DNA of 64,000 bases from Bog-950 sp044225825. GTDB lineage: Bacteria; Bacteroidota; Bacteroidia; Chitinophagales; LD1. This document shows positions 42,618 to 53,300 of the stretch, one piece after another (the stretch's first letter is position 1; every line of letters begins with the position of its first letter). The stretch spans positions 1-64,000 of the forward strand of contig JBGAIB010000007.1 of the NCBI GenBank assembly GCA_044225825.1, given 5' to 3'. The notes beneath the pieces are model-generated. The model had not been told where the DNA came from, made no database searches, and saw only the letters and a program-made list of their open reading frames with translations. A program made the translations under genes and the position numbers.

Positions 42618-45600
42618 ATGAAACGTTTTTCCCCTTTACAGTTTGCGATACTGTTATTCCTTGTTTTAACCACGCAGGCACTAAGCGCACAACGCACCTG
42701 CGGTTCGTACGACCACCTGCAGCAAATGATGCAAAACGACCCTGACTTTGCTGCAACTCGTCAGGCTATAGAACAACAGACCGCAGCCTTCTTAGCAAAT
42801 CCTGCTAACCTCAACAACAATCGCGCGGTAATTACTATCCCTGTAGTTGTGCACGTGGTTTATAACACTACAGCACAAAACATCAGCCAGGCCCAGATAC
42901 AATCCCAGATTGATCGTTTAAACCTGGACTACCGCAAACTAAATACAGATTGGACTAATACCCCTTCCGTTTGGCAAAGTCTGGTGGCCGATTATCAGAT
43001 TGAATTTTGCCTTGCCAGCCGCGACCCGAACGGTAATAGCACAACCGGTATCATTCGCAAGTCAACTTCAACTACCTCTTTCAGCACAAATGACAATGTA
43101 AAGAGAGCAGCAAACGGCGGTGATGATGCATGGCCGGCTGCAAGCTATCTGAACTTATGGGTTTGTAACCTAAGCGGTGGTGTATTAGGCTATGCACAAT
43201 TCCCCGGCGGAGCTGCTGCTACAGATGGCGTTGTAATTAACTATACCGCCTTTGGCAGCACCGGCACAGCTGCCGCGCCTTATAACCTCGGCCGCACTGC
43301 TACACACGAAGTGGGCCACTGGTTAAACCTCTATCACATCTGGGGCGATGATGGCACGGGCTGCACCGGTTCCGACAACGTGAACGACACACCCAATCAG
43401 GCTGATGAGAATTATGGTTGCCCTACTTATCCCTCGGTATCTTGCAGCAATGGCCCTAACGGCGATATGTTCATGAACTACATGGACTATACCGATGATG
43501 CCTGCATGTATATGTTTACCAATGGTCAGTATGCACGCAGCGCTGCTTTGTTTACCAGCGGTGGTTCGCGCTTTAGCTTAACTACCTCGCTGGGCTGTCA
43601 GGCCGTTAGTCCGCTACCTGTAGCTAACTTTAGCGCAACACCTACCAGCAGTTGCACAGGCCTCATTCAGTTTAACGACCTTTCTACAGGATCCCCTACC
43701 AGCTGGTTATGGAATTTTGGCGATGGCTCTACGTCTACACTTCAAAGCCCTTCGCACCTGTATGGTCAAAACGGAACTTACACCGTTACCTTAACAGTTA
43801 CCAACTCATACGGCAATAACACCAAAACCTTAACATCCTATATTACTATCAATAAACCAACAGCGCCCACCGCAACGGATGTACAACGCTGTGGTCCCGG
43901 TAGTGTAAGTTTATCAACCACCTCAACCAACCCGGTTAAGTGGTACGATTCAACAGGAACTGTGGTTTCCACCGCTAATCCTTTTGTTACACCAACAATT
44001 AACGCTACCAAAACCTATTGGGTATCCGATTCGGTGGCTTCTACACCTTACCATGTAGGTCCGGCTGATAACACCATCGGAACAGGTGGCAACTATACGC
44101 AAACTTCTGAACGTGGCCTTATATTTAATGTGCTCACAGCAGGTACGCTGGAAAGCGTATATGTTTACGCCTCCACGGCTGGCAATCGCACCATTCGTTT
44201 ATTGAATTCAGGCGGCACAGTACTTTATTCAACTACCGTTAACGTTCCTGCCAATGGCAGCCGTGTTACATTAAACTTCCCGTTAACGGTTGGTACAGGC
44301 TACCAGTTAACCGCTACAGGTCCGGCTAACTTATACCGTAATAACGCCGGCGCAGTATACCCTTACAACGATGCGGGAGGTTATGTAAGCATTACCGGTA
44401 ATACTGCGGCTGCTTCAGGCTACTATTACTTCTTTTACGACTGGATTGTTAGAGGTGCTGGTTGCGTATCGCAACAGAAGGCAGTTACGATAACTATTAA
44501 ACCGGCTATTGTAGCCACTGCCACCGCTACCAACATATCCTGCAACGGCGGCAACAATGGTTTAATAAGCTTAAACGTAACCAGCGGCACTCCTACTTAT
44601 ACCTACAGTTGGAGCAATGGCAGCACCAGCAATTTTGCAAACAACTTAGCTGTTGGTTCTTATACAGTAACCATTACCGACGCAGCAGGTTGCACTACCA
44701 CCAAAACATCCAGTATAACGCAGCCAACAGCGCTTACAGCCACAGCAAGCGGCACAGGCGCTAATTGCGGACAGAACAATGGCAGCGCTGCAGTAATTGC
44801 TTCGGGTGGCACTACCGCTTATTCTTATTTATGGAACAATGGTGCTACTGCCGCATCTATAAGTAATATTCCTGCAGGCAGCTATACCGTTACCGTTACC
44901 GACAATAACAGCTGCACAGCTACGGCATCTGCCACTGTTACCAGTTCAAGTTCCATAACCTTAACTCCATCAACTACAGCGGCCAATTGCTACGGTGCAG
45001 CCAACGGCAGTGCAGCTGTAAGTGCAAGCGGCGGTAATCCGGGATATACCTACAATTGGAGCAACGGAGCAACGTCGGCCAGTGCCAGTAATTTGCTGGC
45101 AGGTACTTATACGGTTACCGTGGCTGATGCTTCGGGTTGCTCTACTACACAAAGTGTTACAGTGAATCACCCGGCACAATTAGCCGCCACCACAACAACC
45201 ACCAATGCCTCGTGCGGACAAAACAATGGCAGCGCAACTGCCAGCGTTAGTGGAGGTACCAGCGGTTATACTTATAACTGGAATACAGGCAGCACAAGTC
45301 AAACTATCAGCAACGTTGCATCCGGCAATTATACATTAACAGTAACCGATGCACATGGCTGCACATCAACAGCAACCACCTTTGTAAGTAACAACGGGTC
45401 ATTTACGTTAACGCCGGCCAACACCAATGTAAGTTGCTATGGCAATAACACAGGTAGTGCCAGTTTGAATGTTACCGGCGGCACGGCTCCGTACTCCTAT
45501 AGCTGGAGCAATGGTGCAAGCAGCAGTGGAATCAACAACGTACCGGCAGGTATCTATACTGCCACGGTTACAGATGCTGCTTCCTGCAACTCTACAGTAA

Positions 45601-46952
45601 GCATTACCATTAGCCAGCCCGCGGCTTTAAGCGTTGCTAATACCGTTTCAAACGCCAATTGTTCTTATAGCACAAATGGCAGTATTGCAACGGTTGTTAC
45701 CGGTGGAACTGCCGGTTACAGCTATGCATGGAGCAATGGTGCTACCACGGCCACGGCAAGCAACCTGGCGGCCGGTACTTATACCCTTACCGTAACCGAC
45801 GCCAATAGCTGTACCACTACACAAACGGCCACCGTAACTGCACCTGCAGTTTTAACAGCTGCTGCAAGCAGCACCAATGCGTCTTGCGGTCAGGCTACAG
45901 GTTCGGCTTCCGTAGTTGTTAGCGGTGGATCTGCTGCCTATGCATACCAGTGGAGTAATGGCGGCAATACTACTACAGTTAGCAACCTGAGTGCAGGAAC
46001 CTATACCATTACAGTTACGGATAATCATAATTGTACGGCAACTGCCAGCACCACCATCAGCGGCAGCGGTTCGCTGGTTGCTACGCCTGCAGTAACCAAT
46101 GCTCTTTGTCATGGTATTGCCAACGGCTCAGTTACTTTATCTACCACTAATGGAACCGGCCCTTATAGCTATAACTGGAGCACCGGCGCTACCGGTGCAA
46201 CTGTATCGAACCTGGCAGCAGGCTCCTATACAGCTACCGTTACCGACGTCAACAATTGCAACACAACAGTTTCAATAACGGTTAACGAACCTATTGCCTT
46301 AACCATACTAACCAATAACCAAATGCCATTATGCCATAGCAGTTCAAACGGCGCAAGCAGTGTAGTGGTAACTGGCGGAACGAGTGCCTACACCTACTTG
46401 TGGAGCACAGGAGCTACAACACAGGGCATTACCGGCTTAACCGCCGGTAGTTATGCTGTAACCGTTACCGATGCACACGGATGCACTGTTTCCAGCAGCG
46501 TTAATATACCTGAACCTTCAGCAGTTGCGGCCAATGCCTCTTCAGTCGATGTGCTTTGTTTCGGCGAACAAAACGGAACGGCTTCAGTAACAGCATCAGG
46601 TGGAACACCGGGGTATAGCTATATCTGGAGTAACGGTAATTCCGGCTCTACAGCAAGCAACCTGGTAGCCGGCAGTTATACAGCCACGGTAACCGATAGC
46701 CACGGCTGTACGGCAGTAGTAAATACAGCGGTGGGGCAACCCGCCGATATCCAGTTTACATCAACCAGCACAGTATCAACGGCTGGTGCAAACGATGGTA
46801 CTGCTACCGTTGGCAACATCAGCGGAGGAGTTTCACCTTACACTGTATTATGGATCAACGGACAAACCGGTTTAACTGCCACTAACCTTGCTGCCGGTAG
46901 CTACACGGCTACTATAACCGATAGTAAAGGCTGCACCAAGACCGCCAAATAA
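42618..46952 (+). CDS. M43-family secreted metalloprotease with PKD, unnamed domain and 11 SprB repeats; sorting domain out of frame
   Basis: A 1444-residue secreted protein as read. The signal peptide ends near LSAQ. The peptidase domain (about 30-335) has the zinc motif HEVGHWLNLYH (His230, Glu231, His234, His240) and a Met-turn MNYMDYTDDACM, so it is a pappalysin-type (M43) enzyme. A PKD domain follows (about 338-415, WNFGDGSTST), then an Ig-like stretch and a 139-residue domain (478-616) shared with the next two genes. Eleven SprB repeats of about 75 residues come last. The frame stops at 46950 (GCTKTAK), but the T9SS type A sorting domain continues in another frame, so one extra A in CCAAATAAC seems to have broken the gene. 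Confidence 0.93.
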   Translation: MKRFSPLQFAILLFLVLTTQALSAQRTCGSYDHLQQMMQNDPDFAATRQAIEQQTAAFLANPANLNNNRAVITIPVVVHVVYNTTAQNISQAQIQSQIDRLNLDYRKLNTDWTNTPSVWQSLVADYQIEFCLASRDPNGNSTTGIIRKSTSTTSFSTNDNVKRAANGGDDAWPAASYLNLWVCNLSGGVLGYAQFPGGAAATDGVVINYTAFGSTGTAAAPYNLGRTATHEVGHWLNLYHIWGDDGTGCTGSDNVNDTPNQADENYGCPTYPSVSCSNGPNGDMFMNYMDYTDDACMYMFTNGQYARSAALFTSGGSRFSLTTSLGCQAVSPLPVANFSATPTSSCTGLIQFNDLSTGSPTSWLWNFGDGSTSTLQSPSHLYGQNGTYTVTLTVTNSYGNNTKTLTSYITINKPTAPTATDVQRCGPGSVSLSTTSTNPVKWYDSTGTVVSTANPFVTPTINATKTYWVSDSVASTPYHVGPADNTIGTGGNYTQTSERGLIFNVLTAGTLESVYVYASTAGNRTIRLLNSGGTVLYSTTVNVPANGSRVTLNFPLTVGTGYQLTATGPANLYRNNAGAVYPYNDAGGYVSITGNTAAASGYYYFFYDWIVRGAGCVSQQKAVTITIKPAIVATATATNISCNGGNNGLISLNVTSGTPTYTYSWSNGSTSNFANNLAVGSYTVTITDAAGCTTTKTSSITQPTALTATASGTGANCGQNNGSAAVIASGGTTAYSYLWNNGATAASISNIPAGSYTVTVTDNNSCTATASATVTSSSSITLTPSTTAANCYGAANGSAAVSASGGNPGYTYNWSNGATSASASNLLAGTYTVTVADASGCSTTQSVTVNHPAQLAATTTTTNASCGQNNGSATASVSGGTSGYTYNWNTGSTSQTISNVASGNYTLTVTDAHGCTSTATTFVSNNGSFTLTPANTNVSCYGNNTGSASLNVTGGTAPYSYSWSNGASSSGINNVPAGIYTATVTDAASCNSTVSITISQPAALSVANTVSNANCSYSTNGSIATVVTGGTAGYSYAWSNGATTATASNLAAGTYTLTVTDANSCTTTQTATVTAPAVLTAAASSTNASCGQATGSASVVVSGGSAAYAYQWSNGGNTTTVSNLSAGTYTITVTDNHNCTATASTTISGSGSLVATPAVTNALCHGIANGSVTLSTTNGTGPYSYNWSTGATGATVSNLAAGSYTATVTDVNNCNTTVSITVNEPIALTILTNNQMPLCHSSSNGASSVVVTGGTSAYTYLWSTGATTQGITGLTAGSYAVTVTDAHGCTVSSSVNIPEPSAVAANASSVDVLCFGEQNGTASVTASGGTPGYSYIWSNGNSGSTASNLVAGSYTATVTDSHGCTAVVNTAVGQPADIQFTSTSTVSTAGANDGTATVGNISGGVSPYTVLWINGQTGLTATNLAAGSYTATITDSKGCTKTAK
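44049..44465 (+). other. Unnamed ~139-residue domain, copy 1 (in the M43 protease)
   Basis: Residues 478-616. It starts YHVGP and continues with SERGLIFNVL, NRTIRLLNSGGTVLYST, NFPLTVGTGYQLTATGP, LYRNNAGAVYPYNDAGG and ends YYYFFYDWIV...C. Similar copies occur in both M4 proteases downstream (50059-50469 and 58443-58862). It looks like a beta-sandwich. I know of no established name. Confidence 0.8.
44508..46950 (+). repeat. 11 SprB-type repeats of the M43 protease
   Basis: Each unit of about 75 residues has the form (A/T)xC-x-G-x-x-NG-(S/T), GGTxxYxYxWSNGATT, AGxYTVTVTDAxxCT. The SprB repeat is common in gliding-motility and T9SS cargo. The last unit lacks the first Cys. Confidence 0.9.
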
Positions 46953-46962
46953 CTTAAGCTTT

Positions 46963-47193
46963 GTGGTATATCCAAATCCAGCCAAGGCAGAATTAAACGT
47001 GCAGGCGCAGTTGGACGAAAATGCCACTATTAACCTGCGCAATGTGCTGGGTCAAACACTTATAAGCTTAATTACCGGCACAGCCAATAGCACCGTTAAA
47101 CTGGATGTTTCCACATTGGCTGCCGGGGTATATTATGTTGAACTGAAAAGTGGCTCAAAAACCGGCGTGAAGCAGGTGATTATTAGCCAATAG
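46963..47193 (+). pseudogene. Detached T9SS type A sorting domain of the M43 protease
   Basis: Reads VVYPNPAKAELNVQAQ ... LDVSTLAAGVYYVELKSGSK ... KQVIISQ, a typical type A C-terminal sorting domain of about 75 residues. It is in a different frame from the protease, which stops ten bases before. Removing one A from CCAAATAAC (46945-46953) would join them as CTKTANNLSFVVYPNP. On its own it has no signal peptide and cannot be a useful product. Confidence 0.85.
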
Positions 47194-47246
47194 CGAACTT
47201 CTTAGTTTATCGGGGCTGCCCGATAAGATTTATAGCGATTTACATG

Positions 47247-47284
47247 GTTAGCCATAGCTTCCGAAAGCGGAAGATATGGCTAAC
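47247..47284 (+). terminator. Long hairpin between the M43 and first M4 gene
   Basis: GTTAGCCATA/TATGGCTAAC with inner CTTCCG/CGGAAG and loop AAAG makes a 16-pair nearly perfect stem. There is no T-run right after it, so termination is uncertain; a protective or regulatory role is possible. The next gene starts 30 bases on. Confidence 0.5.
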
Positions 47285-47313
47285 TTTACTATACGACAAA
47301 ACCATCTCCTCCG

Positions 47314-50300
47314 ATGAAGAAATGTTTACTCTTCGGCCTTTTGCTCTTTTTGGCCGGAAGCAACTTCGCACAACGTGCTTTCGAAACCCGCGAACTTACA
47401 GGAACAGCAGCCGCAGCCGTATTTGAAGGCGCTGAACATGTTTGGCTGAAACAGGATAATACCGTTCCTGCCTTTATTCAGTTCCGTGCCGGTCAGGAAC
47501 CGGACGAATCTTTCTTTTTCTCCTACCTGAAAAAGAAGTTTCACTTGCCTGTATCGTACAGCTTTCAACTTCAAAGCTCCGAACCCGATGGGTTGGGCTG
47601 GCAGCACAAACGCTATCAGCTTTTGATAAATGATGTGCCTGTTAGCAATGGACAATTTATTACGCATTTGCAGGCAGGCAGAGTTGTAAAGTTCAACGGC
47701 TATTTATTTACCGGGTTAACCATGAGCACCAGCCCGGTATTGGATGAAAACACCGCTTTACAAAATGCGCTTACCGATGTAGGTGCAGTACGTTACAAAT
47801 GGCAGGATAAGGACGAAGAGGCTTTCATTAAAACCGAAAAAGGTGACCCATCCGCAACCTTTTATCCTAAAGGAACGCTGGAGATTGTGCAGTTAGGTGG
47901 AAACACCAGCAATGACTTCCGCTTGACCTGGAAGTTTGACGTGTATGCACAAGAACCTATGAGCCGCTATTATGTATTTGTGGATGCACAAAGCGGTGAA
48001 GTAGTAAAAAAGGAATCGCGCATTTGCAATGCCAACGCCAATGGTACAGCCGTAACCGCTTACCGCGGTGCACGGGCAATTGTGGCCGATAGCTATAACG
48101 GCTCTTATCGTCTGCGCGAAACAACACGTGGACTTGGCATACACACTTATAACCTGCAAAAAGGAACCAATTATGGTGCCGCAGTAGAATTTACCGACGC
48201 GGATAACTATTGGAATAACGTAAATGCTAATCTGGATCAATATGCCGGTGATGCGCACTGGGGGGCTGAAATGACCTACGACTTTTACCAAAGCATGGGT
48301 CGCAACTCAATTGACAATGCAGGTTATGCGTTGAACCTGTATGTGCATTACAGCACCAATTATCTGAATGCTTTTTGGGACGGCACGCGAATGACCTTCG
48401 GTGATGGAAGTTCGGGCTACACACCACTTACGTCTTTGGATATTACCGGACACGAAATTTCGCACGGCTTGGATGAAAAAACAGCTAACCTGACTTACCA
48501 GGATGAAAGCGGTGCTTTGAACGAATCGTTCAGCGATATTTTTGGTACCGCCATTGAATGGTATGCCGACAGTACTGTGGGCAACTGGCTGATAGGCGAA
48601 GATATAGGCTCTGCCTTCCGCAGCATGAGTAATCCGAACTCTACCGGAGACCCTGATACTTACCTGGGAACAAACTGGTATACCGGCACAGCAGATAATG
48701 GCGGCGTGCATACTAACAGCAACGTACAAAACCACTGGTATTACCGGCTTTCGCAAGGCGGCAGCGGCACCAACGACATCGGCAATGCATATAATGTTAC
48801 TGCCATTGGTCGCCATAAGGCCACGCAAATAGCCTGGCGCAATATGGTATTTTATCTTACCAGTTCAGCTGATTATGCCGATTCGCGCTTCTATGCTATT
48901 CAATCAGCCAACGACTTATTTGGCGCTTGCTCTCAGGAAGCTATCAGTACCACGAATGCCTGGTATGCAGTTGGTGTTGGTGCAGCGTTCGTATTTGGGG
49001 TAGATGCACAATTTACCGCCTCACCGGTTAGCGGCTGCTCAGTTCCATTTACTGTAAACTTTGTAAACAACAGTACCAATGCAGGTTCTTATAGCTGGAC
49101 CTTCGGAGATGGTGGAACAAGCACAGCTACCAACCCTTCGCACACTTACAATAGCTTTGGCGTATATACCGTTAAATTGATTGCTAATGGTGGCAGCTGT
49201 GGAATAGATAGTTTGGTATCTACCAACCTGATTAATCTGAACGCAGCCAACCCTTGCGTAGTAATTATGCCCGACACCGGCACCTATGCAACACAAACAG
49301 CTTGCACAGGTACGGTATATGATAACGGCGGTCCATCAGCCAACTATACCGATAACACCAACAGCGTAGTTACGATTGCCCCAACCGGCGCTACGAGCGT
49401 AACCCTACACTTTACGCAGTTTGCTATGGAAAACACATACGACTTCCTATATGTGTATGACGGCCCAGGCACTGGTAGCACATTATTGGGTTCTTATACA
49501 GGCACAACTATCCCGGCCAACATAACCTCCAGTGGCGGCTCCATTACACTCCGCCAGTCAAGCGATCAAAGCGTAACGGCAGCAGGGTTTGCCATCACCT
49601 GGAACTGCCTCTCCCCTACCCTTCCACCTGTTGCAAATTTTACAGCAGATGTAACACAAACTTGTACAGGCACCATCAAGTTTACCGATCTCTCTACCAA
49701 TACACCAACCTCGTGGAACTGGAATTTTGGCGATGGACAGACGTCAACCCTTAAAAACCCAACACACGTTTATGTCAACAACGGAACCTATACGGTTGTA
49801 TTAACAGCCACTAATGCGTTTGGCAATAATACGATGACTAAAACGGCCTATATAACAGTCAGCAAACCGGCCGGGCCTACTGTTGCAAATCAGGCATCCT
49901 GCGGTCCTTCTGCCTTTACGCTATCGGTTACTACCACCGATACATTAAGCTGGTCCGATTCAACAGGCGCCATACTTTCGAACGCGAATCCGTTTACCAC
50001 ACCGGTATTAACGCAAACACGCACCTACTGGGTTTCCAGTTCGGTAACTGCTCCTTCCTATCATGTTGGGCCTACCTATCCCGCAGGCGCAACCAACTAC
50101 ACACAAACCACCGAACGTGGTGAAGTATTTAATGTATTGAAGCCAGGCGTTTTACAAAGTGTATACGTAAATGCTTCGGGCGCAGGTAACCGCACTATAC
50201 GTCTGTTAAATTCAGGCGGCACGGTACTTTATAGCACAACCATAAACATACCTGCCGGAACCAGCCGTGTAACACTAAACTTTCCGCTAACTGTAGGTAC

Positions 50301-53300
50301 CGGCTATCAGTTAACGGCCACAGGACCTGCCAATTTGTATCGTAATTCATCTGGTGCTGTTTATCCGTATACCGATGCCGGTGGTATTGTAAGCATCACC
50401 AACAACACAGCCAATGCCGCAGGCTACTATTACTTCTTTTACGATTGGATCGTAAAAGAGAACAATTGTATTTCGCTGAAAACACCGGTTACCTTAACTG
50501 TGAATCCCGCAGTTACTGTAAGCACCAGTTCAGTAAATCCGGCCTGCAACGGCAGTACCAATGGTTCTGTAACAGTAAGCGTATTAACCGGTTCCCCATC
50601 CTATACTTATAACTGGAGTAATGGCCAAACCAATGCTACGGCCAACAACCTTGCCGCTGGTACCTATACTGTAACCGTAACCGATAACAAATCGTGCACT
50701 GCTACTGCATCTAAAACATTAAGCCAACCTGCTGCTATTGTAGCTACAGCAACTAAAACAAATATATTATGTAATGGAGCAGCCAATGGCACCGCTACTG
50801 CTGCAGTAAGTTCAGGCGGTACCGCACCATTTAACTACAACTGGACAACCGGTGCTTCCACGGCAGCCGTTACCAATTTAAATACCGGAAACTATACTGT
50901 AACTGTTACGGATGCCAACTTGTGCTCCGCTACTGCAACCGTTAACATAACACAGCCCACTGCACTTTCTGTAACGGGCACTAAAGTGAATCCCAGTTGC
51001 AACGGTAGCAGCAATGGAAGTATTTCGCTACAACTTAGCGGTGGAACTGCAGGCTATACCGTTACATGGAGCAACGGCAGCACTTCAACTTCTCTTACTA
51101 ATCTGGCAGCAGGCACCTATAGCGTTACCGCACACGATGCTAACAATTGTTCAGCCACAACCTCGTTTACACTTACACAACCAACGGCGATAACCATTAC
51201 ACCTACTGCCACTAATACAAGTTGCGGCTATAGCAATGGCGGAATCAATACCAGCGTTACAGGCGGTACGGGCTCTTACACCTATAACTGGAATACCAGC
51301 GCAACCACATCAGGTATAAGCAATATGGCAGGTGGCAACTACGCTGTAACCGTTACCGATGCAGCTAATTGCACTTCCAGTGCATCAGCCACGGTTGGCA
51401 GTTCCGTGGGCCTGGTTACAACAGCCACAGGCACCAATATTACCTGTAATGGTGCGGCCAACGGCAGTATAACCAGCAGCATCACATCAGGAGGACTTGC
51501 ACCTTACAACTACAACTGGAATACAGGAGCAACTACCCAAAACATCAGTGGACTTGTGCCTGGTACCTATTCAATAACCATTACGGATGCGGCCAATTGC
51601 ACGGCCAGCGCTTCCGCAGGCATTACCCAGCCGGCAATTTTGACTGTAAACGCAATAAAAGCTAACCCTACCTGTAATGGGGGGAGTAACGGAAGTATCG
51701 CCCTTCAGATTAGTGGTGGCACAACTCCTTACTCGGCCAGTTGGAGTAATGGAGGCAATGGCACCACGCTAAATAACCTGATAGCCGGCAATTATTCGGT
51801 TACCGTTAGTGATGCCAACAACTGCTCCTCCTCCGCAACACATTCCTTAACGCAGCCCACAGCCATTAACGCTGTAGCCACTACAACTAATACAACCTGT
51901 GGCAATAGCAATGGTACCGTTAACATTTCGGTTAATGGCGGTACCGGTGCATACACATACGTATGGAACAACGGTAGCACGGCAGCAAACCAAACGGCCA
52001 TGCCTGCAGGCAGCTATAGTGTAACCGTTAGCGATGCTGTAAATTGTAGCAGTAGTGCTTCAGCCACAGTAGGTAATTCTATAACCCTGGTAAGTACCGC
52101 AACCGGCACAAATAGTACGTGTAACGGAGCCGATAATGGCAGTGCCACAGCAAGCCTAACTTCAGGGGGCCAGGCACCTTTTACCTACCTATGGAGCACG
52201 GGGGCTACCACGCAAACTATAAACAACCTTACCGCAGGAACTTACGCCGTAACCATTAGCGATGCTTATAATTGCAGCAGTTCTGCATCAGCAACAGTAA
52301 CTCAACCTATTGCCCTTTCCGCAACGGCAACTAAGCTCAATCTAAGTTGTAATGGAGGAGCAACCGGCAGCATTGCATTGCAACTTAGCGGCGGAACTTC
52401 TCCCTATACAAGCACCTGGAGCAATAGCGCAGTTGGCACCACTATCAGCAACCTTAGCGCAGGCACTTATACGGTTACAACCACCGATGCTAATAATTGT
52501 TCCATTTCTGCCTCCTATACGGTAACACAGCCCAACGCAATAGGCATTACCACCAGTGTAACCAATACCACTTGCGGTAATAATAACGGAGCAATTAGTA
52601 CAAGCGTAAGCGGCGGAACAGGTGCATATAACTATAGTTGGAGCACCAGCTCAACTACAGCCACCATAAGCAATCTTGCATCAGGAACCTACCTTTTAAC
52701 CGTTACAGATGCTAATAACTGTAGCAGCAGCACATCAGGCACAGTAGCAGGTTCACAGATAATTAGTGCAAGCATCAGCGGTACAAATGCAAGTTGTAAC
52801 GGAGCCTTTAACGGCAGCGCTACGGTAACAGTTACCAATAACACCAATCCAACTACCTATAATTGGAACACCGGCTCAACTACAGCCTCTATCAATAACC
52901 TTAGCGCAGGAACCTATACGGTAAGTGTAAGTGATGTCAACAATTGTTCAGCCACAGCCGCATACACAATTACGCAACCGGCAGTGCTTAGCATCAATGC
53001 CACAGCTACCAACACCAATTGCACAGGTGCAACCGGAACCATTACTTTACAAACCACCGGCGGCAGTGGCAACAACGGCTATGCGTGGAGCAATGGAGCC
53101 ACCAGTGCCTCTATTACTAACCTGGGGGCAGGAACTTATACAGTAACGGTAACAGATGGCAATGGCTGTTCAGCAACAACGGTAGCGACAGTAAATAGCC
53201 CCGGTGGCATTAGCGCCGGCATCAGCACAACCGCAATAAGTTGCAATGGCGGAGCAAATGGAAGTGCTACTGTAACGGTTACCAGTGGCACCGCACCTTA

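Noticed and set aside
44970..46112. Minus-strand frames inside the SprB repeats
   Set aside because: These are Cys/Ser/Thr-rich shadows created by the repetitive coding strand.
46963..47193. Independent gene from the GTG at 46963
   Set aside because: The product is a bare T9SS sorting domain without a signal peptide, and the frame is open upstream to join the protease.
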